Below, in pieces: positions 7,776 through 16,518 of a stretch of 64,000 nucleotides of DNA (positions within the stretch are counted from its first letter, which is position 1; every line of letters begins with the position of its first letter). The DNA comes from Paenibacillus ferrarius (GTDB lineage Bacteria > Bacillota > Bacilli > Paenibacillales > NBRC-103111), in contig NZ_MBTG01000033.1 in the NCBI RefSeq assembly GCF_002027705.1, positions 1 through 64,000 on the forward strand, read 5' to 3'. The notes below the pieces were generated by a model. That model was given only the letters and a program-made list of their open reading frames with translations. It was not told the origin of the DNA and ran no database searches. The position numbers were made by a program, and so were the translations under genes.

Positions 7776-8618
7776 ATGTCTAAATTATTGAAAGCCAGCA
7801 CAATGTTATCTGCTCTTACCCTTGCTGCCGTCATCTTCACAGGATGCTCCAGTCAAAAAGCACCTGCAACTGTCAGCTCACCTTCTGCACAAGCAACTCC
7901 AACCGCTTCAGCATCTGTGGAAAAGGTAGAGCTCACCATCTCGGCAGCAGCCAGCTTGACCGATGCTTTGAAAGAAATTCAGACCAATTTCGAAAGTAAA
8001 AATAAACAATTGAAATTAAACTTTAACTTCGGAGCCTCCGGAGCCCTGCAGCAGCAAATCGAGCAAGGCGCTCCCTCGGACATGTTCTTATCCGCAGCGA
8101 CCAAAAATATGAAAGCACTCGTAGATAAACAACTTATTGATCCCGCGCAGCAAAAAAATCTGCTCATTAATGAACTAGTCGTTGTAACACCCGCCGATGG
8201 CAAAGTCGCTGTGCAAAAGATCGACGAGCTCTCCGGCGCAGAAATCAAGCATGTCGCCGTTGGCGAGCCTCAGACGGTTCCTGCCGGCAGCTATGCCAAA
8301 GAAGCTTTGACCTCTGCCAAGCTGTGGGATCCGCTGCAAAGCAAGCTTGTTCAAGGGAAAGACGTTCGTCAAGTTCTCACCTATGTGGAGTCTGGCAATG
8401 CTGAAGCCGGCTTCGTGTACAAAACCGATGCGCTGACTTCCAAGCAGGTGAAAGTTGCGTTCTCAGTTGACCCGAAAACCTACACCCCCATTGAGTATCC
8501 GATTGGCATCGTCAAAGCAACCAAGCATAGCAAGGAAATTAACGAATTCTACACGTATTTGCAAAGCAAAGAAGCCCAAGATGTGTTTGTGAAATTCGGT
8601 TTTTCCATTCCTAAATAA
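7776..8618 (+). CDS. modA: Molybdate ABC transporter substrate-binding lipoprotein ModA
   Basis: This 280-residue lipoprotein (lipobox FTGC, Cys24) has a Ser/Thr/Ala/Pro-rich linker to about residue 48. It then has the ModA fold: SAAASLTDALKEI carrying the oxyanion-binding Ser, FGASGALQQQIEQGAPSDMF split over the second site, and VGEPQTVPAGSYAKEAL with the third. It delivers molybdate or tungstate to ModB. The ATG follows an AGGGG site. modB starts 2 bp after the stop. Confidence 0.95.
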   Translation: MSKLLKASTMLSALTLAAVIFTGCSSQKAPATVSSPSAQATPTASASVEKVELTISAAASLTDALKEIQTNFESKNKQLKLNFNFGASGALQQQIEQGAPSDMFLSAATKNMKALVDKQLIDPAQQKNLLINELVVVTPADGKVAVQKIDELSGAEIKHVAVGEPQTVPAGSYAKEALTSAKLWDPLQSKLVQGKDVRQVLTYVESGNAEAGFVYKTDALTSKQVKVAFSVDPKTYTPIEYPIGIVKATKHSKEINEFYTYLQSKEAQDVFVKFGFSIPK

Positions 8619-8620
8619 GG

Positions 8621-9292
8621 ATGAATCAGGTGCTTTGGAGCGATTTCATTGACCCCATTCTCCTTTCGCTGAAGGTTGCTGTCGTTTCTAGCATTTTTGT
8701 ACTGCTATTGGGAGGCTGTTGTGCTTGGTGGATGTCTCGCAAGGCATTCAGGGGCAAAATCTTCCTGGAAACCAGCATCCTCCTGCCGTTGGTCTTGCCT
8801 CCGACAGTGATCGGATTCATCTTGCTCATCATTCTTGGCAAGCGAAGCTGGTTTGGGCAAGCCATGACCTACCTGTTTGATCAATCGATCATTTTCACCT
8901 GGGGCGCTGCTGTCATTGCCTCGATCGTGGTCGCTTTTCCGCTCGTCTACCAGACGATGAAGGTTGGTTTTGCCTCTATGGACACCAAGCTGGAGGACGC
9001 AGCCAGATCGATGGGCGCGAGTGAGTGGCAAGTGCTGCGCTACATCACCATCCCCTTGGCATGGCGTTCCGTAGCGGCCGCTTACATCCTTGGCTTCGCC
9101 CGCGGGCTTGGCGAATTCGGCGCTACGCTTATGATTGCCGGCAACATCCCGCACAAAACACAGACGCTGCCAACCGCCATCTATCTGGCCGTCGAATCCG
9201 GCAATCAGACACTCGCATGGTGCTGGGTGGCAACCATAACAGCCATCTCATTCGCCTTGCTGCTAATCGTTAACCGCAGAGGGAAGGATTAA
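8621..9292 (+). CDS. modB: Molybdate ABC transporter permease ModB
   Basis: This 223-residue inner-membrane permease has five predicted helices and the EAA loop DAARSMGASEWQVL (about 126-139) that docks to the ATPase. GEFGATLMIAGN follows, typical of ModB. The start lies 2 bp behind modA, so translation is coupled. No modC ATPase gene follows; a terminator does. The transporter must borrow an ATPase encoded elsewhere, as the Bacillus yvgLM pair appears to. Confidence 0.94.
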   Translation: MNQVLWSDFIDPILLSLKVAVVSSIFVLLLGGCCAWWMSRKAFRGKIFLETSILLPLVLPPTVIGFILLIILGKRSWFGQAMTYLFDQSIIFTWGAAVIASIVVAFPLVYQTMKVGFASMDTKLEDAARSMGASEWQVLRYITIPLAWRSVAAAYILGFARGLGEFGATLMIAGNIPHKTQTLPTAIYLAVESGNQTLAWCWVATITAISFALLLIVNRRGKD

Positions 9293-9331
9293 CAAGAGGC
9301 TGTCCCCTATGCCATCGAGCTCACCAATTAG

Positions 9332-9375
9332 AAAACGCCTCCCCCACTTGATTAGTGGTTTTGGAGGCGTTTTTG
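9332..9375 (+). terminator. Terminator after modB
   Basis: AAAACGCCTCC pairs with GGAGGCGTTTT around a loop and ends in T's, about 40 bp after the modB stop. Confidence 0.85.
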
Positions 9376-9417
9376 TATGTTATTGGGGACTTGTTCAGTA
9401 TCATGATGCGACTGCTA

Positions 9418-9653
9418 CTTAGCAGCATGAGCCGCCAAGTGGGATCCGACATATACTAGCGAGTGAACTCCAGCGGAGAGTCGACTCTGGGAGGGGGAAC
9501 GCGCCTCTCTGTGGACGGATAGCCTGATGCAATGAAGTCTACTTGTCGAACGGTAACTGGGCGCCAAGAAATCAACTTGTGGAGGGGGACCCGCCACTCT
9601 GCAGACGGATGACCTGAAGCAATGAAGTCATCTTGTAGACCGATAACCGCTGA
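9418..9653. repeat. Dispersed repeat element B, copy 2, with 91-bp tandem duplication
   Basis: 9418-9532 matches 1588-1695 (TTAGCAGCATGAGCCGCCAAG, then GAGAGTCGACTCTGG). Within this copy a segment starting GAGGGGGA at 9491 recurs at 9582, a direct duplication of about 75-80 bp with a 91-bp period; both carry a GACGGAT...CAATGAAGTC...CGGTAAC-like core. No conserved frame. Confidence 0.72.
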
Positions 9654-9666
9654 AAACCTGCAATTG

Positions 9667-9836
9667 TGCATCCTTTTACGCTCTATAAAGCTCGAAAACT
9701 AGATATTCCTGCGATTGTGCATCCTTTTGAGCCACTTGTTTGATTTCGGGAGGAAAAAGCGGAAAATTCCTGCATAATCGCAGGCTTTTTCGCTTTTCAC
9801 ACGATAATCTCTGAAAATGCCTGCACTTTTGCAGGC
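9667..9836. repeat. Dispersed repeat element A, copy 2
   Basis: 170 bp closely matching 1301-1470 in the same orientation. Its terminal hairpin is perfect here (AATGCCTGCA-cttt-TGCAGGCATT) and the large AGCGG/CCTGC hairpin is kept. It starts 13 bp after the second unit of element B. The remaining stretch 9837-9980 before the glycosidase gene shows no recognisable feature beyond a second TAACTGGGCGCC phrase also present near 9555. Confidence 0.8.
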
Positions 9837-9980
9837 ATTCTGTTCCGCGTGCAGTCCGCTGTCTCTCATTAACGCTCACTACACCTCTACTCCCCGCCAC
9901 CACCACGCAACGCCTAACTGGGCGCCGACTAGCTGGCCGATTCAAACTGGATCGATCCATATTTTCTTGCACCATGAAAA

Positions 9981-12419
9981 CTAAGGTGTGAAAATCTGCG
10001 TCTCTCCCTTTTCCAACCAATGAATCCATACACTTTGAGCAGGAACGTTTGCATTTTCATATGAAAAGCTCTGGGATGAGTAGTTCGCTACGATTTCCAG
10101 CTTGTTTCCGTAGGTTGTTTTTTGTACGAGACGATCGGGTGAAAGCCAGTCAAATCGTGTCATTTCCAATACAGCAGCCTGTTTATGCAGCGGCGAGAAG
10201 ACGTCGTAATATTTCTTGATCGTTCCTTTATCCTGCTCCCAGGCTTTGAGATTCAAATGGTATAAAGGAGGAACTGTATACAGCAGTTCGGTCAACGACC
10301 GCGTTTTCACTTTATCGCTAATTTTCAAACTTCCCATTCCCCAGTGATGGGTTGTAATCACCGAATCGTGATACACAAGCTCATACAAGGGAAATTGGAA
10401 CTGAGGGTCCACATATATTTTATCGAGGATTGGCTTCAAGGGCACTGGTTTGATAAAGAAATCGGGGCCCTCCGGTGGCCAATACGAACCCAGATAGTAT
10501 TTCGAAGATTTATCTCCCATGTCTTTATCCATCCAAGCACCAAGCGCCGGCGTTGTCATGCCATGAGCAAATGCGACCGAGGCCGCCGTGTACCATTCTC
10601 CTTTTTCTGTGCCAACGACCATCTGCTGATTCGCAAACCAATTCAATCGTTTGATTTTGGCATTCATATCGTCTTGCTCGGTTGCAGGATGCTCGGTTGA
10701 ATAATCTTCGTGCAATTGACCGTCGCCATCGGCGTCAACGAACCATGAATTTAATGGGGTATTCGCCATAATGGCCGAGAAGCGCTTTTCCATGTAAGGC
10801 AGCGTAACGAGAGGGCTTATCGTATAACCTTTCTTTTGAAAGCCGGGCTCTTTCTTGCCGTCGGCACGGACCACAGCCCCATTGTCATAAAGCCATTGGT
10901 CAAAAATGGCTGTCGTAAACGAAGGATCAGCCGGATGCACCGGGTCCAGAACCGTATTGTAGGAATCATAGGTACCTGCTAAATAGCCCATGGATTCCGC
11001 TTGCTGCACGAACTCTGGATGTTTGTAGGCCAGCTGCCAGTCCGACACGCCCAACCATAAGCGGTCCAAGCCAGCCGTTTGGAATTGTTTCAGCATTTTT
11101 GTTGATATCCCGTCTCCCCAAGACTCCACAGGGGCAAATATTCCCGGGAACGCATCCGTTAACAACAGGTTATTTCGTTGATAAAGCTCCGTTTCATTTA
11201 AAGCTGTATTCGGTTTGCTCAGCAATGTCTGCACCTTCGAATCGAGCTTTACCCCGCTCCAAGCATCTGCCTGATAAAACTCCTGCTTGCTCAGCACATC
11301 CCCTAGGCTTCGGGCTGCTGTATTTTTCTGAAACGAATCGGCATAATTCTGCGCGGCAATGGCGGAAAGTGCCTCCTGCCCCTCTTTATCCAGCAGCTGC
11401 CACACTTGTTTGGCTGGCGAAGCTGTTGTGGATTTGCCTTGGCTGGTTATTAGTTTGGCAAGTTTGCCCCAATCCGTAATATCTTCCGGAGCTATATTTC
11501 CGCTTCCCCACATGTATACATGAGCCGCTCCCAACAGCTTTTGCACACCGGGGTTTTTCTGGATTTTATCCTGCAGCGTTACGAATTGCTTGCGGTCCTG
11601 CAAGGTTTGGCGAAAGATTTTGGCTGGTTCGTTCAGGTTCTCCGTACCTAAATAAATCGCTACCCCGTACGGCTGATGCACGGATTTGGCCGTGAAATCA
11701 TGCTTCACACCCAGCCCTAATTGCTCCTGATCATTCGTAAAATGAACGGCATCATTGAACGGGTTGTCCACCCGATAAGTCAAAGAAAACCCGTCCCCTT
11801 GCACTCCCCAAAACGGCATGGAAAATGCTTCGTTCAGGCTCGATTCACCGCTCTTTGTTAGATATTGCAGCCAGTCTTTGTCCTGTGTTGGCACGTAACG
11901 CCCCTCTGCAAGCGGAAGAATCATAGCTTTGCTGTCCAATTGCTTCCCTAGAATCGGCCATGTGATCGAAGTTTCTTTGCTCGACTCTACCTTGACTTTC
12001 AGCGATTTATTAACAACTTGGATAAACACTTTCAAGCCATTAGAAGGGACTTCCCAACTGGCGCTTGAGCTTCCCAGCTTTACGTTCTGTACTTTGACCG
12101 TAGGCTGCGCTTGAGAAATTGTGATCCAAGACTTGTCGACCGCTCCTAACTTGAACTCCCAAGTGCTGGGAACAATTCGAACAGTCAGGTCCTTCGTTAC
12201 TAAATCGACTTGCGAGCCGTCTATCTGCTTTTCATCCGGTAAAGGCTCTATGAGGGTAGCATCGGCCGTATCCATGATTTTATCAGCTGCTTGGGGAGAA
12301 GCAGAGGGCCTGACGGAGATCGTTTCGGATCTCTGCCAATCTATCGTGTACAGGCAGATTCCTGCTGCCAACACCGTAATAACACTTATGAAACTAAACA
12401 TACGAAGTTTATTTCGCAT
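9981..12419 (-). CDS. Membrane-anchored glycoside hydrolase, GH101/GH129-like
   Basis: This 812-residue protein has an N-terminal membrane anchor (residues about 7-24) with no lipobox or clear cleavage site. A beta-rich domain follows (about 60-270), then a TIM-barrel-like region (about 290-650) with acidic phrases that could hold catalytic residues (VESWGD, SWFVDADGDGQ, GTEKGEW). It ends in a beta-rich domain with ELVYHDSVITTHHW. The layout recalls glycosidases related to families GH101 and GH129, which act on alpha-linked N-acetylgalactosamine. I place it there from memory of the motif pattern, not an alignment. The ATG at 12419 overlaps the TGA of the upstream remnant (TGATG), so translation was coupled to it; a GTG one codon earlier is possible. 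Confidence 0.6.
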   Translation of the reverse strand: MRNKLRMFSFISVITVLAAGICLYTIDWQRSETISVRPSASPQAADKIMDTADATLIEPLPDEKQIDGSQVDLVTKDLTVRIVPSTWEFKLGAVDKSWITISQAQPTVKVQNVKLGSSSASWEVPSNGLKVFIQVVNKSLKVKVESSKETSITWPILGKQLDSKAMILPLAEGRYVPTQDKDWLQYLTKSGESSLNEAFSMPFWGVQGDGFSLTYRVDNPFNDAVHFTNDQEQLGLGVKHDFTAKSVHQPYGVAIYLGTENLNEPAKIFRQTLQDRKQFVTLQDKIQKNPGVQKLLGAAHVYMWGSGNIAPEDITDWGKLAKLITSQGKSTTASPAKQVWQLLDKEGQEALSAIAAQNYADSFQKNTAARSLGDVLSKQEFYQADAWSGVKLDSKVQTLLSKPNTALNETELYQRNNLLLTDAFPGIFAPVESWGDGISTKMLKQFQTAGLDRLWLGVSDWQLAYKHPEFVQQAESMGYLAGTYDSYNTVLDPVHPADPSFTTAIFDQWLYDNGAVVRADGKKEPGFQKKGYTISPLVTLPYMEKRFSAIMANTPLNSWFVDADGDGQLHEDYSTEHPATEQDDMNAKIKRLNWFANQQMVVGTEKGEWYTAASVAFAHGMTTPALGAWMDKDMGDKSSKYYLGSYWPPEGPDFFIKPVPLKPILDKIYVDPQFQFPLYELVYHDSVITTHHWGMGSLKISDKVKTRSLTELLYTVPPLYHLNLKAWEQDKGTIKKYYDVFSPLHKQAAVLEMTRFDWLSPDRLVQKTTYGNKLEIVANYSSQSFSYENANVPAQSVWIHWLEKGETQIFTP

Positions 12420-12656
12420 CACTTATTCATCTCCTGATATTCAATGGATTCTGTTTGCAATGTCATCACCGTTAATTCCGGGCGACAATTAAACCTTAAA
12501 GGAAAACGAGTCATCCCTATGCCGCGTGTCGTGTTCGGAACTTGATACAAACCGGCTGTATATTTACTCGCGTGAGGAGGTGTGTATAAGGCTCGCCCCC
12601 TGAACACTCTTCTTCAGAAAATCCCGCCGACTAATCCGTGTTGAAGTTGACCACAT
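12419..12656 (-). pseudogene. Metallophosphoesterase remnant with large internal deletion
   Basis: The ATG at 12656, with GGAGG upstream, opens MWSTSTRISRRDFLKKS, a twin-arginine (RRDFLK) export start. After about 20 codons the frame shifts, and in another frame FRGRALYTPPHASKY, GLYQVPNTTRGIG and CRPELTVMTL follow to the TGA at 12419-12421. That second part is the typical C-terminus of YkuE/YaeI-type metallophosphoesterases. The entire catalytic core (DxH, GDxxD, GNH, GHxH motifs) is missing. The join lies near 12603-12608 (GTGTTCAGGGGGCGAGCC). This is a deletion derivative, not a functional enzyme. Confidence 0.78.
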
Positions 12657-12756
12657 AATACCTCCATTCTCCTTAGTTGGTGTGATTGCCTCAGCAAAGC
12701 TGCACGAATCATAGGGACAATCATAAGTTCCGAATGTTACATCAATATGACAAAAT

Positions 12757-12790
12757 AAAAAAAGACATCGCAACATGAATTGTCGCAATG
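12757..12790 (-). terminator. Terminator after sensor kinase gene
   Basis: On the minus strand CATTGCGACA and TGTTGCGATG pair (with two G-T pairs), followed by seven T's, directly after the kinase stop codon. Confidence 0.75.
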
Positions 12791-12792
12791 CC

Positions 12793-14184
12793 CTACTGCT
12801 CCTTCGTATGTATCGGTAATGTAAAATAAAACTCAATTTCTCCGTTCTGAATATTGAGACCAAACTGTGAGCCGTGTTTTTGCAAAATGGTTCTTACGAT
12901 CGACAATCCTAAGCCAGTTCCGCTTAGCTGCTTGCTCCGCGAACTTTCCATAACGTAGAAAGGTTCCCATACTTGATCCCATTTCATGGGTTCTACAAGC
13001 TCAACACCATTGGCAATCGAGAAATACAACTGGCCTTCCCTATTCCCCATAACCATTCGGATGTTCCCATTGGTTGTATATTTTATAGCATTAGAAATCA
13101 AATTGTTCAGCACCATTTCGATCTTCTGCTCATCTGCGAATACCCATGAATCTGCGAGCAAGCCGTCATTCAGTAAAATTTCAATGTGCTGCTGCTGCAC
13201 AGAGATGCGATGTTTTTCCCTTATTTTATGCAGCAAGGCTTGAAAATCAAAGGAGTTCATCTGATAGTGGTCTGTTTGCAGCTTGGAAAGTTCCAGCAAT
13301 TTGCTGACTAAGCCCGAAATATCATCGGTTTGCTGTCCAATCACATCCAGGTATGTGCCATCATCGAGGCCGTCCTTTATTCCGGAAGTGTAGGCTTTAA
13401 TTAACGCAAGCGGTGTCTTCAGCTCATGTGAAATATTGGCGATAAAGTCACGTAAATTTTGATTTTTATGTTCCAAGGCTTGATGGGCCTGCTCTAATTT
13501 CTCGCTCATTTGGTTAATACTGAGCGCTAAGGACTCAATTTCATCCCCAGTCTGAATATGCACCTTCGTAAACGATAACTTGGATATCCCCTCCGCTGCC
13601 TCTTGAATTTGGGTCAAGGGCCTCACGATTTGTTTCGTAAACAGTCCTGACAATAGAATCAGCAGCAGCAGCCCTCCGATATAAAGATAGACATTAAACT
13701 GATTAACGATCGCAAGCGTATCTGTGGAATGCGATATGGATTCGCCAACGACGAGCAGATAGGCATCTTTTTTCATAAAAGTAACAAGAAAGCTCGATTT
13801 CAATTTTTCTTGATTGTATATTTTTCTAACCATATTATTCTCATTGAGCTTGACCATACTTTCTTCCGTTATCCAGAACTTGCTCAGAGTAATCCCTTTT
13901 TTGCTCAATTTATCACTGATAATCTGATTTAAATGATCGATGTTCTCCGCACTTGAGGCGTATACGATAGTCACACCGTACTTTTCTTCAATACCTTGTG
14001 CATCTTGCAGCACCTGACTTGTATCCATCTTAAGAATTTGCTCGGTTATTGCCGCTAGCTCATGCTTTTTTTGGTATAAAAGATATTGCGGCAAAAAAAA
14101 CGTATTCACCCCATAAGAAAACAAGGAGACAAGAATAAATACCAGTGAAATTCGGGCAATTAACTTTTTATTTAGCTTAGTCAT
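12793..14184 (-). CDS. Two-component sensor histidine kinase
   Basis: This 463-residue kinase has TM1 at about 10-30, an extracellular region of about 130 residues, TM2 at about 166-183, a HAMP linker, and a HisKA domain with the phospho-acceptor His253 in ISHELKTPLA. The HATPase_c domain carries the N box (NNLISNAIKY), G1 and G2 (GTGLGLSIV). The extracellular sensor domain shows nothing I recognise. Its start overlaps the end of the response regulator gene by 8 bp, so they form one operon. The signal is unknown. Confidence 0.92.
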   Translation of the reverse strand: MTKLNKKLIARISLVFILVSLFSYGVNTFFLPQYLLYQKKHELAAITEQILKMDTSQVLQDAQGIEEKYGVTIVYASSAENIDHLNQIISDKLSKKGITLSKFWITEESMVKLNENNMVRKIYNQEKLKSSFLVTFMKKDAYLLVVGESISHSTDTLAIVNQFNVYLYIGGLLLLILLSGLFTKQIVRPLTQIQEAAEGISKLSFTKVHIQTGDEIESLALSINQMSEKLEQAHQALEHKNQNLRDFIANISHELKTPLALIKAYTSGIKDGLDDGTYLDVIGQQTDDISGLVSKLLELSKLQTDHYQMNSFDFQALLHKIREKHRISVQQQHIEILLNDGLLADSWVFADEQKIEMVLNNLISNAIKYTTNGNIRMVMGNREGQLYFSIANGVELVEPMKWDQVWEPFYVMESSRSKQLSGTGLGLSIVRTILQKHGSQFGLNIQNGEIEFYFTLPIHTKEQ

Positions 14185-14824
14185 TTGTTTCTTCCCAGCT
14201 GTAGCCCATGCCGCGGTGCGTCTTTATCCGATGATCGCCAATCTTCTCTCTTAGCCTTCGAATATGCGTATCCACCGTTCGTTCTTCCCCGAAATAATCG
14301 AAGCCCCACACCCCGTCCAATAAAGCTTTTCTGGAGATAATCATCCCTCTGTTCTCGATAAAATATTTGATCAAATGAAACTCTTTATTCGTCGCCTGCA
14401 AGTCCTTCCCATTTCTGAAAATCCGTTGTCCTTCCATGTCGATGGTCAAATCTCCCATCCTAACCTGTGCATCCAGCTGCAGCATTTTCTTGGCTCTCAG
14501 CATTAATATCCGCGGATCAAAAGGTTTGCTTATATAGTCATCAGCACCCGATTGCAGGGCAGTCAGCTCGTCCTCATCCTCGTCTTTGGCGGTTAATAAC
14601 AATACTTTGGTTTTACTCAGTCTTTTTATTTCCTTGCATACCTGTATACCGCTTAGCTTAGGCATCATCCAGTCGAGAACCGCTAGATTTATTTTATGAT
14701 CATAGAACATTTGCAGAGCTTCTTCTCCATCTTTGGCCAGAAAGGTTGTAAAGGTCTCTTTTTCGAAATAAGCTTTTAGAATCTTAAGCATGAAGGGTTC
14801 GTCATCGGCGATTAATATGTTCAT
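14177..14824 (-). CDS. OmpR/PhoB-family response regulator
   Basis: This 215-residue regulator has a receiver domain with acidic pair DD (7-8), phospho-acceptor Asp51 in LDWMMP and Lys in the SKPFDP loop. A winged-helix DNA-binding domain follows (about 120-215, with TVDTHIRRLREKI). It is paired with the kinase that overlaps it. Upstream on the minus strand lie a TATAAT (14864-14869) and two adjacent AATAGCT phrases 9 bp apart, which could be an autoregulatory direct repeat; this last point is weak. Confidence 0.93.
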   Translation of the reverse strand: MNILIADDEPFMLKILKAYFEKETFTTFLAKDGEEALQMFYDHKINLAVLDWMMPKLSGIQVCKEIKRLSKTKVLLLTAKDEDEDELTALQSGADDYISKPFDPRILMLRAKKMLQLDAQVRMGDLTIDMEGQRIFRNGKDLQATNKEFHLIKYFIENRGMIISRKALLDGVWGFDYFGEERTVDTHIRRLREKIGDHRIKTHRGMGYSWEETND

Positions 14825-14891
14825 AAAAGGGCTCCTCCTCGAATGTCATAAGCTATTTGAGCTATTATACTATGAGAACTGGGAAAAACAG

Positions 14892-14914
14892 AAAAGGCCC
14901 CTCACGGAGCCCTT
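14892..14914 (-). terminator. Terminator after gcvPB
   Basis: A short GC-rich stem (GGGCTCC / GGGGCC with loop GTGA) is followed by TTTTC on the minus strand, just downstream of the gcvPB stop. It closes the long carbohydrate locus. Confidence 0.65.
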
Positions 14915-14928
14915 CATAGGTAGCATTA

Positions 14929-16488
14929 TTACATCAGTTGTGTCTTTTTCAAATAGGCCCGCCATGTGATGCACCATTGCTTCGGATCATCCAGCGACGA
15001 TTCATCGTTCCGGTGAACGGTACTATTATGTGGAGCTGACCGTACGATATCAGGCTGTGTGTAGGCTTCATTCGAAATATGCGCCAGCGCCTGAATGTAT
15101 TCGTCCAAATCCTCTTTGGAATACGACTCTGTCGGCTCCAAGGTAAAGGGCTGCTTCACGATATATGGATGGTGGGACGTCCAGTAATGCAGGCCGAAAT
15201 CACACATGCGGCGGGTAATATCCTCTGTCGTGACACCCGTCTCATCGGTCAGCTGCTTCCAGCTGTAGCGCACTTGCTCGAGGCGGCGTCCTTTGATATA
15301 CGGTGCGCTCGCTCCGCGGATTTGCAGGATTTTGTGATAGAGATAATTGTTGTTCAGAACGGCAATTTGGGCGACATCCTTCAGCCCATCGGGGCCAAGG
15401 CTCATAATCCAAGCATAGGAGCGCAGCACCGTCTGAGCTACCCCATGGAAGCTGCGGACTTTGCCAATGCTGTCTGACGTCTGATTCTTCAACACATAAC
15501 GGCTTCCATCGTAGTCCACGAGCGGTCCCGGCAAGAAGCGTTTAAGCTCCTCACTTACACCCAGTGCGCCTGTAGCCGGACCACCACACATATGTGGAGC
15601 CGCAAAAGTCTTATGCAAATTGAAGAAGCACATGTCGAAGCCGGCTTCCTTCGCTCTCGTGATGCCAAGCAAGCCATTGGCATTAGCTTGATCATAGAAG
15701 CAGACTCCGCCTGCTTCGTGAACAATGTCCGTAAACTCGCGGATTCGGTGGTTATAGATGCCTGTGTCTTCCGGGTTCGCAACGACAAAACCGGCTGTTC
15801 GCTCGGAGATGACAGCTTTCAGCTTCTCCAGATCCGGGAAGCCGTCCTCGTCAGGATGCAGCGTAATGATTTTGTACCCCTTGACCGCAGCAGTCGCCGC
15901 TTGTGAGGGGTGGGAGAATATCGTCGTGATGATCTCATCCCGCTGATCTCCCTCGCCCCGCGAATCATGATAAGCGCGAACAATGGAGGCCATCGCAAGC
16001 AAGGCTTGCGTGCCGCTGCTTGGCTGGAACGAGAAGGCGTCCATCCCGCTGATTTCACGCATAGCAAGGTCCAGCTTATAGAAGATCTCCAGCATGCCCT
16101 GCACAGAATCTGCCTCCTGCAAGGGATGAAGCTCCATCATATGCGGCGTACGGATCAGCATTTCGTTGATGCGCGGAATATACTTCATCGTGCAAGTCCC
16201 TTGCCCGATCTCGACATTCAAATCGGAGCCAAGAGTCTCTTGGGATAAGCGCAAATAATGCCGAAGTACCTTGGCTTGACCAATCTCAGGCAAAGCAGGG
16301 GCTTTGCTTCGCTTCATGGATAGCGGAATGCGCCCAATACCGTCTCCTACCTGAGCTGCAATGCCTGCTTCCGTCCCTGGCGGAATAACCCCTCGCTCCC
16401 CTTGACGGTGAAGCTCGAATATGACGGGCTCATCCCATTTAGCTTGATGAAAATTACGAACTTTATGGTCTCTGCGAATTCGTTTCAT
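14929..16488 (-). CDS. gcvPB: Divergent glycine decarboxylase (GcvPB-like) PLP subunit
   Basis: This 519-residue fold-type I PLP protein matches the C-terminal subunit of glycine dehydrogenase (decarboxylating). CTMKYIPRINE corresponds to the family's CTMKYNPK, and FNLHKTFAAPH holds the expected PLP lysine (Lys293). It departs from canonical GcvPB at key places: the Gly-rich loop after the lysine reads MCGGPA instead of GGGGPG, and the HGTNPAS motif is replaced by FSHPSQAA. It follows gcvPA by 30 bp. No gcvT, gcvH or lpd lies in this window and no glycine riboswitch precedes it. It may act on glycine or on another amino acid; the canonical name is tentative. Confidence 0.72.
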   Translation of the reverse strand: MKRIRRDHKVRNFHQAKWDEPVIFELHRQGERGVIPPGTEAGIAAQVGDGIGRIPLSMKRSKAPALPEIGQAKVLRHYLRLSQETLGSDLNVEIGQGTCTMKYIPRINEMLIRTPHMMELHPLQEADSVQGMLEIFYKLDLAMREISGMDAFSFQPSSGTQALLAMASIVRAYHDSRGEGDQRDEIITTIFSHPSQAATAAVKGYKIITLHPDEDGFPDLEKLKAVISERTAGFVVANPEDTGIYNHRIREFTDIVHEAGGVCFYDQANANGLLGITRAKEAGFDMCFFNLHKTFAAPHMCGGPATGALGVSEELKRFLPGPLVDYDGSRYVLKNQTSDSIGKVRSFHGVAQTVLRSYAWIMSLGPDGLKDVAQIAVLNNNYLYHKILQIRGASAPYIKGRRLEQVRYSWKQLTDETGVTTEDITRRMCDFGLHYWTSHHPYIVKQPFTLEPTESYSKEDLDEYIQALAHISNEAYTQPDIVRSAPHNSTVHRNDESSLDDPKQWCITWRAYLKKTQLM

Positions 16489-16518
16489 GGCGTTCCGTCC
16501 TTTCTCTATATAAGTCGA

